64,000 nucleotides of DNA from NCBI RefSeq assembly GCF_006265175.1, contig NZ_VDCQ01000013.1, positions 92,175 through 156,174 on the forward strand, read 5' to 3'. Both the position numbers and the translations under genes were made by a program. Shown here in pieces: positions 18,549-28,188 of the stretch (position 1 is its first letter; every line of letters begins with the position of its first letter). This DNA comes from Paenibacillus hemerocallicola (GTDB taxonomy: Bacteria; Bacillota; Bacilli; Paenibacillales; NBRC-103111). The notes under the pieces were generated by a model that was not told where the DNA came from, did no database searches, and saw only the letters and a program-made list of their open reading frames with translations.

Positions 18549-21122
18549 ATGAATAAAGCTCGCTTTGTATGGATTGGTTTATCGATTTCAGTCCTTGTCG
18601 TTATTGTTTATGCCGTGTTGTTTCGAGAGACAAACGATAGGGGGACCATCAATATGGAGGGAACCGGTATGACACAGAAATTGAAAGACCGGGAAACCTA
18701 TAAAAACTGGATGAGTTTGACCGTGGACAAGAAAGCGGGATACGAGGACGACGCTCTCAATGGAAAAAATTATCCAGGCGGCGACCCATTCGTCATGAAA
18801 CATAACGGTATTTACTATTTATATCCGAGTACGCATTTCAATTTATCCGACATCAGGGCGTGGAGCTCGGAGGATTTGATCCATTGGAACTATGAAGGCA
18901 TCGTGGCGCAGGACGATCGCTTGAAGATGGCTTACGCCCCCGAGGTTACTTATTGGAACGGTTATTTCTATATGGTTACCTCACCGGGAGGAAACGGACA
19001 TTATGTTTTGAAAAGCGATCGTCCCACAGGTCCCTTCACCGTGGAGACAACTAATGTTGGCATGAGTATCGACGGTTCCATTTTTATCGATGATGACGGC
19101 AAATGGTACTTTTACTATTCGGGTCGGAACGGCATTCGCGGGCGGGAAATGACTACCCCGCTAACGTTCGGAACAGAACGCATTTTGCCAGGAACAAGCA
19201 TGAATCATTGGACGGAAGGGCCATTCCTGCTCAAAAGAAACGGTACTTATTTCATGACGCAAACCGGCAATCATCTGATGAGCAAAGGGTACCGGATCAA
19301 TTATTCCGTATCGAAGGATGGACCGCTTGGCAAATTCGTCACGCCTTACAATAATCCGATTATCATTAACACGGATAACGGGTTTCACGGCTTAGGGCAT
19401 AGCTCCACCGTATTGGGTCCCGATCTGGACTCGTATTACATCGTGTACCACAATAACAAAAATCCCGTAGCGCCGGGAATCGGTCATGACAGGTATTTTA
19501 ATATTGACAAGCTCGTGTTTAACGGGGATAAAATGGACGTTCTCGGGCCAACCAACTTTCCGCAAGTTGTGCCGAACCGGGCATCCTTTTATACGTGGAT
19601 CCAACGGGACGGGGTTGAACGGCATTTTGACAAGCTGACGCAAGGAAAATCGACTATGATGGTCAGCAAAACGGGAACGCTGGAAAGCTATACGGCAGAG
19701 TTCAACTTTAAGGCGGCTTGGGAATCTAAGCCCACTGAGGGTGGGAAACCGCTTACTGGCGTATTATTTTCTTATGAGAATGAATCCCATTACGGCATGG
19801 TTTCCGTCCATGTACTTGAGAAGAAGCTGGAGCTTGCAAGCGTAATCCATAACGAAAGTCGTTCCATTGCCGTCGCATCGTTGCCTGAAGATATGGACCT
19901 GACTAAGCTGCATACCATTCGGATTGAAAAGGATCGTCAAAAGGTAACCGTTTATTTTGACGGCATGCACAAATTGGATGCCGAAATGAACGACTTGGCG
20001 GCAGGCCGTATCGGATACGTTTACGAAGATTGTGTTTTAATGCCGGACTATACCGCATTCAGCGATGAGGTAAATGGTTCGAGCGATTTCGATGCCTACA
20101 AGCCTGTTCCGGGAAGCATCGAGGCGGTCCATTATTTGAAAGGCAACGGGCGCGGCTACTCCGCGAAGCAGAAACCGGAAGCTGAAAATCCTTTCCGTCC
20201 TGAAGATGGCATTAGAATCGATAAAACGGATGGCAACAGCTACCTGGTTCATCTGAATCATAAAGGAGATTGGCTCCAATATAACATCAACGTCCAAGAA
20301 GATGCGACTTATGGGATCGATTTCAGAGTTAGGGGTCAGAACAAAGCCGCGGAATTGGAAGTTTATGCGGATGATAAGCGGATCGCCACGATTGTAGTGC
20401 CTCCAACCGAAGATGATCCGCGTAACGGCTGGGTGAAAGTGAAAGGAATCGGAAGCATTCCTCTTCATGCCGATTTGCACACCTTGAAGCTTAAGGTGAA
20501 GAGCGGTGAAATCAAATTGTTGGATTTTAACATGTATAAGTTGGGCATGGAGATGCCGTATCGGTCTGTCGAACTGACCAAGGTTGGGAATCGAGCCGAC
20601 GGGTTATATAGCGATTGGACTTATACGGGCAATTGGTCCATATCGAATCAAGGTTTAACATCCGCCCCCGGCGTTAACAGCATGGCATTTACAGGAGAAA
20701 CAACCTGGAGCGATTATGAAGTCGAGGCAGATCTGATCGTATCCAAAGCTTCCTTGCAGGATGATGTCGGTATTGTAATCCGCGCTTCCAACGAATCGAC
20801 GCATAAAGACCAAGTGTCAGATGCCTTAATGGGATATTATATCTCATTTGCATCCGGCTCGGTGGCTCTGAAGAAGTTAAACTATAACGCTACGGTGCTT
20901 GAACGAGCCAATTTCAGCTTTCAAAAGGATAAAAAGGTCCGCGTCAAGATTCAAGCGGAAGGAAGCACGATTCGGGTTTATCTCGAAAACAGCCCGAAAC
21001 CCGTCCTTCAGTATACGGACAGCGATGCGTTTACTACCGGAAAAGTCGGCGTCAGATCCATGGCGAATGCGACTGCGTTTTTCGAGAGGTTCATTATTAA
21101 ATCTTTGCCCGAACAACCGTGA
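18549..21122 (+). CDS. Membrane-anchored GH43 glycosidase with CBM6-like and DUF1080-like domains
   Basis: An 857-residue protein with an N-terminal hydrophobic anchor (~residues 7-25). Residues ~70-330 are a GH43 five-bladed propeller with Asp79 (GGDPF, general base), Asp175 (SIDGSIF, pKa modulator) and Glu223 (WTEGPF, general acid), the signature of arabinanases, arabinofuranosidases and xylosidases. Residues ~350-500 form a beta-sandwich, ~505-660 a CBM6-like module (NHKGDWLQYNINV), and ~670-857 a concanavalin-like domain close to the 3-keto-disaccharide-hydrolase/DUF1080 fold (GNWSISNQG). ATG 18549 follows CAGGGGG. It lies 61 bp after the lipoprotein gene, so the enzyme and the capture protein are probably co-transcribed. 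Confidence 0.9.
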   Translation: MNKARFVWIGLSISVLVVIVYAVLFRETNDRGTINMEGTGMTQKLKDRETYKNWMSLTVDKKAGYEDDALNGKNYPGGDPFVMKHNGIYYLYPSTHFNLSDIRAWSSEDLIHWNYEGIVAQDDRLKMAYAPEVTYWNGYFYMVTSPGGNGHYVLKSDRPTGPFTVETTNVGMSIDGSIFIDDDGKWYFYYSGRNGIRGREMTTPLTFGTERILPGTSMNHWTEGPFLLKRNGTYFMTQTGNHLMSKGYRINYSVSKDGPLGKFVTPYNNPIIINTDNGFHGLGHSSTVLGPDLDSYYIVYHNNKNPVAPGIGHDRYFNIDKLVFNGDKMDVLGPTNFPQVVPNRASFYTWIQRDGVERHFDKLTQGKSTMMVSKTGTLESYTAEFNFKAAWESKPTEGGKPLTGVLFSYENESHYGMVSVHVLEKKLELASVIHNESRSIAVASLPEDMDLTKLHTIRIEKDRQKVTVYFDGMHKLDAEMNDLAAGRIGYVYEDCVLMPDYTAFSDEVNGSSDFDAYKPVPGSIEAVHYLKGNGRGYSAKQKPEAENPFRPEDGIRIDKTDGNSYLVHLNHKGDWLQYNINVQEDATYGIDFRVRGQNKAAELEVYADDKRIATIVVPPTEDDPRNGWVKVKGIGSIPLHADLHTLKLKVKSGEIKLLDFNMYKLGMEMPYRSVELTKVGNRADGLYSDWTYTGNWSISNQGLTSAPGVNSMAFTGETTWSDYEVEADLIVSKASLQDDVGIVIRASNESTHKDQVSDALMGYYISFASGSVALKKLNYNATVLERANFSFQKDKKVRVKIQAEGSTIRVYLENSPKPVLQYTDSDAFTTGKVGVRSMANATAFFERFIIKSLPEQP

Positions 21123-21170
21123 GCTTACCCGAATCGAGCTATCAGCCGAGAAGCGAATAATGATTTTTGC

Positions 21171-21199
21171 TGGGGCTGCATGCAGGCCCCAATTTTATG
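21171..21199 (+). terminator. Terminator after the GH43 gene
   Basis: TGGGGC (21171-21176) pairs with GCCCCA (21186-21191) around a loop holding the palindrome TGCATGCA, followed by ATTTTAT. It ends the transcript of the lipoprotein-GH43 pair or attenuates entry into the GH51 gene. Confidence 0.65.
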
Positions 21200-21288
21200 A
21201 CTATTGGTTCAATAATTGTTAAATGTAATTCATTTTACGTGAAGCAATGAGCGGGATTGCCTCTGGGAAAGAAAGGATCGTGATTTCG

Positions 21289-23304
21289 ATGGCATCATCC
21301 AAGGCGAAGGTACAAGTACAAACGGAGCAAGTCGGAAAAGGCAAAATACACCCTTATTTGTTTGGACATTTTGTAGAAGATATTCGCGATCATATGTCTG
21401 CGATGTTAGCCTATCCTCTGGCGGATATGGATTTTGAAAGCATGGACAATGCGTATCGCGGGCTTTCCGGCAGCTGGCGGCCTTATACGAACGGGAAAAG
21501 CACGACCTACGCCCTTGAGCCTGCGGCGGCGAGACATTCCGGACATAGCCAGCTGGTACGGATGGCAAGCGATGACGAAGCCTATGCGGGTATAAGTCAA
21601 ACCATTGCCGTAAAGCAGGATCGGATCGGCTATGATTTGCAGGTATACGCTAGAGCTTCGATTGAGATCAAGTATGTCATTGCTGAAATTGTCGATCGCA
21701 TGAGCAAAGAGGTGCTCGGTTTCACTAGAATCGACCTGGTCAGTCATAACTGGAAACAATACGAGTCTAGTCTTGTCGTACAACGGGATTGCGAGGAGGC
21801 GGAGTTCCGAATATACGTGCCTTCCGAGCATGAGCGCTGGCTGGATCATGTATCTACGGGGATGCTTTGGCTTGACCACATTTCATTGCTGCCCTCGGAT
21901 AGCGCGGGGAATGTGCGCAAAGAAGTAATGGATATGACAAAAGACTTAAACGCCGGCATGATGCGGCTGGCGGGAAATTATATCAGCGCCTACCATTGGC
22001 GGCAAGCAATCGGGCCCGTTCTGGAGCGGCCCTGCATCATCAATGAAGCATGGGGCGGATGGACGAGCAAATATTTCGGCACGGACGAATATATTCGATT
22101 TTGCCGCGAGCTGCAGGTGGAGCCGCTGATTTGTGTCAACGACGGCTCGGGAACGCCGGAGGAGGCCGCCGAGTGGGTGGAATATTGCAACGGCGATGCG
22201 AATACGCCGATGGGCAGACTGAGGGCCGCGAACGGGCATGTCGAGCCCTATAATGTAAAGTACTGGGAGATTGGCAACGAGGTTTGGGGGCCTTGGCAGG
22301 TCGGCCATTGCAGCGCCGAGCAATTCGCGGAACGCTGTGCGCGATTTGCCCAATCGATGAAGCGTACCGATCCCGGTATTGTGCTGCTCGCATGCGGGGA
22401 CACCCGTATGGAATGGAACGAAGCGTTGCTGGAGCGAGCCGCCGAACATATCGATTACGTAACCTTGCACCTGTATCACGGCTATGCCCGCTTCGGCATG
22501 AACCGTCAGACGCCTAAAGAAGAGCGCTTCAAGGCGATCGTCTCCTACCCGGAATGGACGAGAAAATCGATCGGTCAGCTCAGAGAGCTGTTCGGCTCAT
22601 CCGAGCGTTACGCCCACCTGAAGCTGGCCGTTACGGAGTACAACACGATGTACTTCCCTAATACGATCCGTAAGGGGCTCCCTAACGAGCATACCCTGGA
22701 AGCAGCCGTCGCGAACGCAGCAAATTTAAACGAATTTATTCGGAATTGCGATTTGCTAGAAATCGGCAGCTTCTCCGATCTTGTCAACGGCTGGCTCGGC
22801 GGGTGTATACGGGTAGGGGATTTCCTTGCGGATCAGTTTCGCGGCAAAGTCCCGGGCGGGAGCGGCAGCTCCTTAACGGTTTACGGCACGCCTTCCTATC
22901 ACGTCATGAAGCTGTACGCGAACAAAGACTTGAGTTATGTGGTGGAAAGTCATACGGAGTGCGGCAGCTTCTCAGTCAACAGCCCGATGCCCAATGCGCC
23001 GCAGTTGAATGACCTGCCTAATCTGGACGTCGTCGCTTGTCTGAACGCCGATGGGAATACATTGACACTGTTTATCGTTAACCGGAGCCTTGAAGCAACA
23101 GAAATCGAGATCCACCTGGGCGGCTTCGCCGTGTCGGGGACCGCTCGTTTGCAGGAAATTACGGCGGACCATTTTGAGTGCATCAATAGCACAAATCATC
23201 CGAATAACGTCGGGTGCGAAACCCGCATGGTTTCGTTTTCGGACAGTCATGTGACCTGTCATCTGCAGGCATCGTCCATTTACGCATTAGAAATCACCCG
23301 CTGA
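21289..23304 (+). CDS. Alpha-L-arabinofuranosidase, GH51 family
   Basis: A 671-residue enzyme without signal peptide, so it should release arabinofuranose from imported oligosaccharides in the cytoplasm. The family marks are LFGHFVEDI at the N-terminus, acid/base Glu331 in WEIGNEVWG, nucleophile Glu450 in AVTEYNTMYF, and the C-terminal beta domain. An inserted beta-sandwich (~80-225) with EFRIYVPSEHERWLDHV looks like a built-in CBM. ATG 21289 follows AAAGGA at good spacing; an upstream ATG at 21247 has no ribosome site. It heads the intracellular set GH51, GH2, sulfatase. Confidence 0.9.
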   Translation: MASSKAKVQVQTEQVGKGKIHPYLFGHFVEDIRDHMSAMLAYPLADMDFESMDNAYRGLSGSWRPYTNGKSTTYALEPAAARHSGHSQLVRMASDDEAYAGISQTIAVKQDRIGYDLQVYARASIEIKYVIAEIVDRMSKEVLGFTRIDLVSHNWKQYESSLVVQRDCEEAEFRIYVPSEHERWLDHVSTGMLWLDHISLLPSDSAGNVRKEVMDMTKDLNAGMMRLAGNYISAYHWRQAIGPVLERPCIINEAWGGWTSKYFGTDEYIRFCRELQVEPLICVNDGSGTPEEAAEWVEYCNGDANTPMGRLRAANGHVEPYNVKYWEIGNEVWGPWQVGHCSAEQFAERCARFAQSMKRTDPGIVLLACGDTRMEWNEALLERAAEHIDYVTLHLYHGYARFGMNRQTPKEERFKAIVSYPEWTRKSIGQLRELFGSSERYAHLKLAVTEYNTMYFPNTIRKGLPNEHTLEAAVANAANLNEFIRNCDLLEIGSFSDLVNGWLGGCIRVGDFLADQFRGKVPGGSGSSLTVYGTPSYHVMKLYANKDLSYVVESHTECGSFSVNSPMPNAPQLNDLPNLDVVACLNADGNTLTLFIVNRSLEATEIEIHLGGFAVSGTARLQEITADHFECINSTNHPNNVGCETRMVSFSDSHVTCHLQASSIYALEITR

Positions 23305-23423
23305 CGAGGACAAGATGCCCCTCGTACGCTGGACGGACACTACTGCTTTTCTGCTTGGCCGCGTAGGATTGCGAGGCACATCGGCGGCTTGGACGATTTC
23401 GCCCTTTACTGCTACAGCCAAAT

Positions 23424-23551
23424 AAGAAAAGCTTCTAAACGAAGCCTTTCCACGATGAATAACCCGGCGTAAGTGGTAGCTTTTCTTGGTAAAGAAAGTC
23501 GCACTTCGTTTCGCTTTAACGCTTTACCCAATTTAAACTTTCTTTAGCAAT
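23424..23551. repeat. Interspersed repeat, units C and B
   Basis: The sequence from AAGAAAAGCTTCTAAACG (23424) to GCTTTTCTTGG is a copy of the C unit found twice at 33909-34095, and the following TAAAGAAAGT to ACTTTCTTTA part (about 23488-23551) is a copy of the B unit found twice at 33850-34034. Unit B can fold through its perfect 10-bp inverted arms. This copy is more diverged than those at the other locus. It fills most of the gap between the GH51 and GH2 genes. Confidence 0.75.
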
Positions 23552-23585
23552 AAAAATACAGCATGAAATAGGAGTGTGGAACCGT

Positions 23586-25349
23586 ATGGCAACCATGAAA
23601 TATATAAAAAACTACCCGAGACCGCAGTTTGTGAGAGACCACTGGATTGATTTGAACGGAGAGTGGGGCTTCGCTTTCGACGATGCCAACGTCGGAGAAG
23701 CCGCGGGGTGGCAGCAAAGCTTTAAAGGAGACCACACCATTGTCGTTCCCTTTACTTATGAAACGAAGAAAAGCGGGATCGGCGAGGAAGCTCACCATCC
23801 ATGCGTTTGGTATAACCGAAAGCTGGACATTCCCGCGGAAGCCCGGGGCAAGCGTGTTTTTCTGCATTTTCAAGCGGTCGACTATATCGCGAAGGTATGG
23901 ATCAACGGCGAATATGTCGGAAGCCATCAGGGCGGCTATTCGGCTTTTTCGTTCGATATTGCGCCTTACGTACGGTTCGAATCCGCGAACGAGCTTACAG
24001 TTAAAGTGATCGACAGTAAAGACGCTACGCAGCCGCGCGGCAAGCAGCGCTGGGTAGACGACAACTTCGAATGCTTCTATGTGCAGACGACAGGGATTTG
24101 GCAGTCCGTGTGGCTCGAATATGTCGAGCGGGACTATGTTGACGCAGTGAAAATAACGCCGGACCTCGATGCCGCGACAGTTCGCTTTGAATACCAGGTT
24201 AAAGGCGAGGTTAACGCGGACAGCAACCTTCGTCTGGAGACGATCATTACGATGAAGGGCCGTCAGGTCAAGCAGACGAGTCTGAAGATCGACCGCCCTT
24301 GGCTGCGGTTGGAAGTCGATCTCGTTCACGAAATGAACGGACCGTGGAAGCGCCGCTACTGGGCGCCCGGACACCCGAACCTATACGATGTGGAGTTTAG
24401 GCTGTACCGTGACGATGTATTGATCGATCAGGTGTATTCCTACTTCGGCATGAGAAAGATTTCGATCGAGAAAGGCCAAGTGCTGCTTAACAATATGCCG
24501 ATCTACCAGCGTTTGATCCTGGATCAAGGCTATTGGCCGGACAGCCATTTGACCCCTCCTTCGGAGGAAGCGCTGATCGCGGATATCGACCTTCTGATGC
24601 AAATGGGTTATAACGGCGTACGGAAACACATGAAGATTGAGGACGCGCGATTTCTGTATTGGTGCGATGTAAAAGGCGTGCTCGTATGGTCCGAAATGGC
24701 GGCTACCTTCGAGTTCAACGATCAGGCGATCCAACAATTCACAGCGGAATGGATGGACATTGTCCGGCAGCAGTATAATCATCCTTCCATCATTACGTGG
24801 GTGCCGTTCAACGAATCGTGGGGCCTTATGAACATTTTCAAGGATGGCCGGCAGCAGCAATGGACCGAATCGATCTATCATTTGACGAAGGCGTTCGATC
24901 CGAATCGTCCGGTCGTGACGAACGACGGCTGGGAGCATACAGTGTCCGATATTTTGACGCTGCACGATTATGCGGAGACGAAGGATGTGCTTCTCAAGCA
25001 CTTGGCCAGCAAGGACGAAATCGTAAACAACGAGAAGGCGTTCAACAAGCGGAAATATGCGTTCGCCGACGGCTACAGCTACAAAGGACAGCCGATCATC
25101 GTGAGCGAGTTCGGCGGCGTCGCCTTCGAGTCCGAAAAAGGTTGGGGCTATGGGAAGCAAGTCGCCTCGGAGCAAGATTTCCTGGAACGGTTTCGCGGTA
25201 TCCATGAAGCGATCAAGCAGACCGAGTACATCGTAGGGTATTGCTACACACAGCTGACGGACGTTCAGCAAGAGGTGAACGGTCTGTTGACCGAAGAGCG
25301 AAAACCGAAGGTTCCGATCTCGAAAATTCAGGAGGTTAATCTTGGATAA
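23586..25349 (+). CDS. Glycoside hydrolase family 2 enzyme (beta-galactosidase-like)
   Basis: A 587-residue cytoplasmic GH2 protein: sugar-binding jelly roll (~10-190, NGEWGFAFDD, VWINGEYVGSHQGGYSAF), immunoglobulin-like domain (~190-290) and TIM barrel (~290-587). Glu410 in VPFNESWG is the acid/base and Glu508 in IVSEFGG the nucleophile. It lacks the long C-terminal domains of LacZ, so it is a short GH2 type; substrate could be beta-galactoside, beta-glucuronide or arabinopyranoside. ATG 23586 follows TAGGAGTG. The next gene, a sulfatase, starts 20 bp downstream, suggesting they act on the same, perhaps sulfated, oligosaccharide (inference). Confidence 0.9.
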   Translation: MATMKYIKNYPRPQFVRDHWIDLNGEWGFAFDDANVGEAAGWQQSFKGDHTIVVPFTYETKKSGIGEEAHHPCVWYNRKLDIPAEARGKRVFLHFQAVDYIAKVWINGEYVGSHQGGYSAFSFDIAPYVRFESANELTVKVIDSKDATQPRGKQRWVDDNFECFYVQTTGIWQSVWLEYVERDYVDAVKITPDLDAATVRFEYQVKGEVNADSNLRLETIITMKGRQVKQTSLKIDRPWLRLEVDLVHEMNGPWKRRYWAPGHPNLYDVEFRLYRDDVLIDQVYSYFGMRKISIEKGQVLLNNMPIYQRLILDQGYWPDSHLTPPSEEALIADIDLLMQMGYNGVRKHMKIEDARFLYWCDVKGVLVWSEMAATFEFNDQAIQQFTAEWMDIVRQQYNHPSIITWVPFNESWGLMNIFKDGRQQQWTESIYHLTKAFDPNRPVVTNDGWEHTVSDILTLHDYAETKDVLLKHLASKDEIVNNEKAFNKRKYAFADGYSYKGQPIIVSEFGGVAFESEKGWGYGKQVASEQDFLERFRGIHEAIKQTEYIVGYCYTQLTDVQQEVNGLLTEERKPKVPISKIQEVNLG

Positions 25350-25369
25350 AAGGTCTGGAGGCGAAACTA

Positions 25370-26908
25370 TTGCCGAATAAGAAGCCGAATATTTTAATCA
25401 TTACGACCGATCAGCAGCATTTTAATACGATTCATGCTCTTGGCAACGAAACGATCCGCACCCCCAATCTCGATAAAATCGTGCAGGACGGCATCGCCTT
25501 CGAACGGGCTTATGTCGCGAATCCGGTGTGCTCGCCCAGCCGATCGACGATCATCACCGGGGAATATCCGTCCCGGCACGGCTGCTGGAATATCGGGGTT
25601 GCCCTCGACCAACACCGTACAACATTAGGCCAGTTGCTGAAGGAGCAGGGCTACGCGACAGGGCTGTTCGGGAAGGCGCATTTCCAGCCGGTCTTGAATA
25701 AGGGAAGCTTCGAGGCGCCACCTCATATCCATAATCGCGAGTTTTGGCGAAACTGGAGCGGTCCTTACTACGGCTTCGATCAGGTTGCCATGGTGCACGG
25801 GCACGCCGACGAGGCTTCCTCCCATGGCATGCATTACGGAGCGTGGCTTGTCGATCAGGGGATAGATCCCGCCCGATATTTCGGCCCCAAGGGCGGACAT
25901 CGCGAAGGCTCGTGGGATTTGCCCGAGCAGCTGCATTATACGCGGTGGACCGCCGACCGCACCATCGACTTTATCGAGGCCGCAGCGGAAGGCGGGCGTG
26001 ATTCGCAGGAGAAGGACCAGCCATTTATGGCTTGGTGCAGCTTTCAGGACCCGCACAATGCATTTTTATGCCCCGAGCCATGGAATAGCATGTATGATCC
26101 CGCCGATATGCCTCCCTTCCACGAGCGCGAAGGCGAAATGGCCGACAAGCCCCGCATTCATCAGTGCTTGATCGAGGACCGGATGAAGGAGCTGGATGTT
26201 AACGTAACGGCAGACCCGGGCCATGATACGGGCGGCATTCAATGTCTCGGCCTTACGAATGAAAAGATCGGTCGGGAGCGCGCGCGAAAATGGCTATCCT
26301 CGTACTATGCGATGGTCAGCCTCATCGACTACCATATCGGACGTATTATGGAAAAGCTTGAGCAATTGGATATCGCCGACGAAACCTTGATCATCTTCAC
26401 TTCGGATCACGGCGACTATGCGGGGAATCATGGGTTATGGCTGAAAGGCCCTATCCACTATGAAGACATTATACGCGTGCCTTTTCTCGTTCGCTGGAAG
26501 GGAACGCTCCCGACAGGGGTCAAGACGAATTCGTTAATGAGTCTCGTCGATCTTGCTCCGACCATCCTGGAGGCGTGCGGAATCGAAGCCCCTGGGTCGA
26601 TGCAGGGCGTAAGCCAATGGGCGACCTTGCAACAGCCGCATTCGTCCAAACGGGATTGGTGCCTAGTGGAAAACAGGGCGGAGCCGACCTTTTATGTGAA
26701 GACACTGATAACGGAGCGCTATAAATTGAATTATTTCCTTGGCCGTAATGAAGGCGAGCTGTACGATTTGGCGGAAGATCCGCATGAATTTGTCAATCTT
26801 TACGACCACCCGGAATATTCGTGCTTGAAAACCGAGCTGCTGATGAAACTGGTTGACGTGTATGGTGATCTGGAGCGGCCGTATCCTCCCCGCCAAAGCT
26901 TTGCGTAA
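25370..26908 (+). CDS. Type I sulfatase (Cys-type, formylglycine-dependent)
   Basis: A 512-residue alkaline-phosphatase-superfamily sulfatase. The signature CSPSRSTIITGEYPSRHG has the Cys at residue 54 that must be oxidised to formylglycine by a maturation enzyme, not encoded here. Metal ligands include the N-terminal TTDQQH pair and FTSDHGDYAG near residue 345. No signal peptide, so it should desulfate imported sugars in the cytoplasm; some family members are phosphonate or phosphate ester hydrolases instead. The TTG at 25370 follows CTGGAGGCG. Its tight linkage to GH2 and GH51 genes is the main clue to function. Confidence 0.9.
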   Translation: MPNKKPNILIITTDQQHFNTIHALGNETIRTPNLDKIVQDGIAFERAYVANPVCSPSRSTIITGEYPSRHGCWNIGVALDQHRTTLGQLLKEQGYATGLFGKAHFQPVLNKGSFEAPPHIHNREFWRNWSGPYYGFDQVAMVHGHADEASSHGMHYGAWLVDQGIDPARYFGPKGGHREGSWDLPEQLHYTRWTADRTIDFIEAAAEGGRDSQEKDQPFMAWCSFQDPHNAFLCPEPWNSMYDPADMPPFHEREGEMADKPRIHQCLIEDRMKELDVNVTADPGHDTGGIQCLGLTNEKIGRERARKWLSSYYAMVSLIDYHIGRIMEKLEQLDIADETLIIFTSDHGDYAGNHGLWLKGPIHYEDIIRVPFLVRWKGTLPTGVKTNSLMSLVDLAPTILEACGIEAPGSMQGVSQWATLQQPHSSKRDWCLVENRAEPTFYVKTLITERYKLNYFLGRNEGELYDLAEDPHEFVNLYDHPEYSCLKTELLMKLVDVYGDLERPYPPRQSFA

Positions 26909-26934
26909 TGTGAGAGGGCCTATGTGCTTGTTTC

Positions 26935-27243
26935 GTGAGTAAGATCAGTTACCATGACTTGAAGAGACAAACCCTGAAGAGGTTTCGTTTTTTTGGGTCG
27001 GGACGTTATGTCCATTTGACCAAGCAAGGCCACTATTTGCAGGGCTTAAGTCCGTTCCATTTGGAGAAGACGCCGTCGTTCAATATTGCGCCGGAGAAGC
27101 AAATTTACAAATGTTATGGCTGCCGTGCCGGCGGCAATGCAATTCAATATCCTATGGGGGTTGAAGGGTACACATTTGTAGAGGCGGTCAAAGAGCTCGC
27201 CAAAGAAACGGGCGTACCGCTAGGCATCGACGAGAACACATAA
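26935..27243 (+). pseudogene. DnaG primase zinc-finger domain fragment
   Basis: A 102-codon frame starting with GTG at 26935 matches the N-terminal CHC2 domain of bacterial primase: YVHLTKQGHYLQGLSPFH, EKTPSFNIAPEKQIYKCYG and VEGYTFVEAVKELAKETG. The protein stops exactly after this domain, without the TOPRIM catalytic core. The first zinc ligand Cys (normally GLCPFH) is Ser here, so zinc binding is probably lost. Together with the dnaE fragment at 321-573 it is a second replication-gene relic in the window. A small functional zinc-finger protein is a less likely reading. Confidence 0.75.
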
Positions 27244-27315
27244 CCGTGTTAACAGGGAACTACAGTCAAGTTACAACGGCTGCCGCTTGCTAATGGCGAA
27301 CGATAGTGGAATTAG

Positions 27316-27352
27316 ATGGGAGCGGATCGCTGCGGCAGCTGCTCCCATTTTT
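27316..27352 (+). terminator. Rho-independent terminator
   Basis: ATGGGAGC (27316-27323) pairs perfectly with GCTCCCAT (27341-27348) around a loop that contains an inner GCTG/CAGC stem, followed by TTTTT. It closes transcription before the VOC gene. Confidence 0.8.
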
Positions 27353-27500
27353 CATTGAAGTAATGGGCAGCATAGTTGAATGTTAATTTCGGTGAAAGAA
27401 CAGGTTCGCAATCGATAAGAACCCCATTTCTTCTGTAGAAGGTATAATTTATTCATAAAAGTTTGATTTCGAACTGTCAAAAAAAGAAGGGACTGGGGAC

Positions 27501-27890
27501 ATGATTCTTAAAGCGGCCCAACTTACGATTCTAGTGAAAGAACAGGAGGAGGCCAAACAATTTTATTCGGAAAGACTTGGGTTTGTTGTAATCTCGGATA
27601 TGGAATTTGCTCCGGGATCGCGATATCTAGCGGTTGCTCCGAGAGAGAGTAATGAAACGTTATTTGAACTGGTAAAGGCGGACACGCCCGACCAAATAGC
27701 TTTGATAGGTAAACAGAGCGCTAATCAAGTCCTGATCATGTTTGAAACAGATGATATCGAAGGCGACTACTTTGAAATGAAAGAACGTGGTGTCGTGTTC
27801 CACGGAGAACCAACCCTAGTTCCGGGAGGAAAAGGAGTTGGTTTTGAGGATTTGTACGGTAATCAATTTGACTTGTTTCAAGCGGAGTAA
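27501..27890 (+). CDS. VOC-superfamily protein (glyoxalase/dioxygenase fold)
   Basis: A 129-residue single-domain protein with two beta-alpha-beta-beta-beta repeats: AAQLTILVKEQEEAKQFYSE starts the first and ANQVLIMFETDDIEGDYFEM the second, ending in EDLYGNQFDLFQ, the usual VOC closing motif. Possible metal ligands are the N-terminal Gln7 and Glu in FELV and FEDLYGN. Members include glyoxalases, antibiotic-resistance enzymes and dioxygenases, so function cannot be fixed. ATG 27501 follows AAGGGACTGGGG. A TATAAT box at 27443-27448 may be its -10, though no clear -35 is visible. It stands alone between relic regions. Confidence 0.82.
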   Translation: MILKAAQLTILVKEQEEAKQFYSERLGFVVISDMEFAPGSRYLAVAPRESNETLFELVKADTPDQIALIGKQSANQVLIMFETDDIEGDYFEMKERGVVFHGEPTLVPGGKGVGFEDLYGNQFDLFQAE

Positions 27891-28130
27891 TCCATACAAT
27901 TACACGAACTGCAAAGCATATTTAGGAACGATCAATTTTTAAATTGGAGATGAACCGTACATTGTACCATGAAGATGTGCAAGCGATCATGACCCGGCAA
28001 ATCGGTAGAGAGCCACTCCATTGATAAATCCGGCTATCCGGGAACAATTTATGGCCGACCAGCCTACGCTCAAAACAAAAAATATGGCAGTTATTTTTAA
28101 AATGGCTATGTTAAACTTTGTTGTTGATAT

Positions 28131-28159
28131 TTGATATATACGAACTAATGTTCTATAAT
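28131..28159 (+). promoter_or_regulatory. SigA-type promoter
   Basis: TTGATA (28131-28136) and TATAAT (28154-28159) are separated by 17 bp, close to the vegetative consensus. It lies 30 bp before the truncated IS1595 frame. The 240 bp before it (27891-28130) hold nothing I can identify. Confidence 0.65.
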
Positions 28160-28188
28160 TAATATCACTGTTCGGAGATGATTTACCC

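Noticed and set aside
26935..27243. Functional primase
   Set aside because: Only the zinc-finger domain is present, one zinc ligand is lost and the TOPRIM core is absent.
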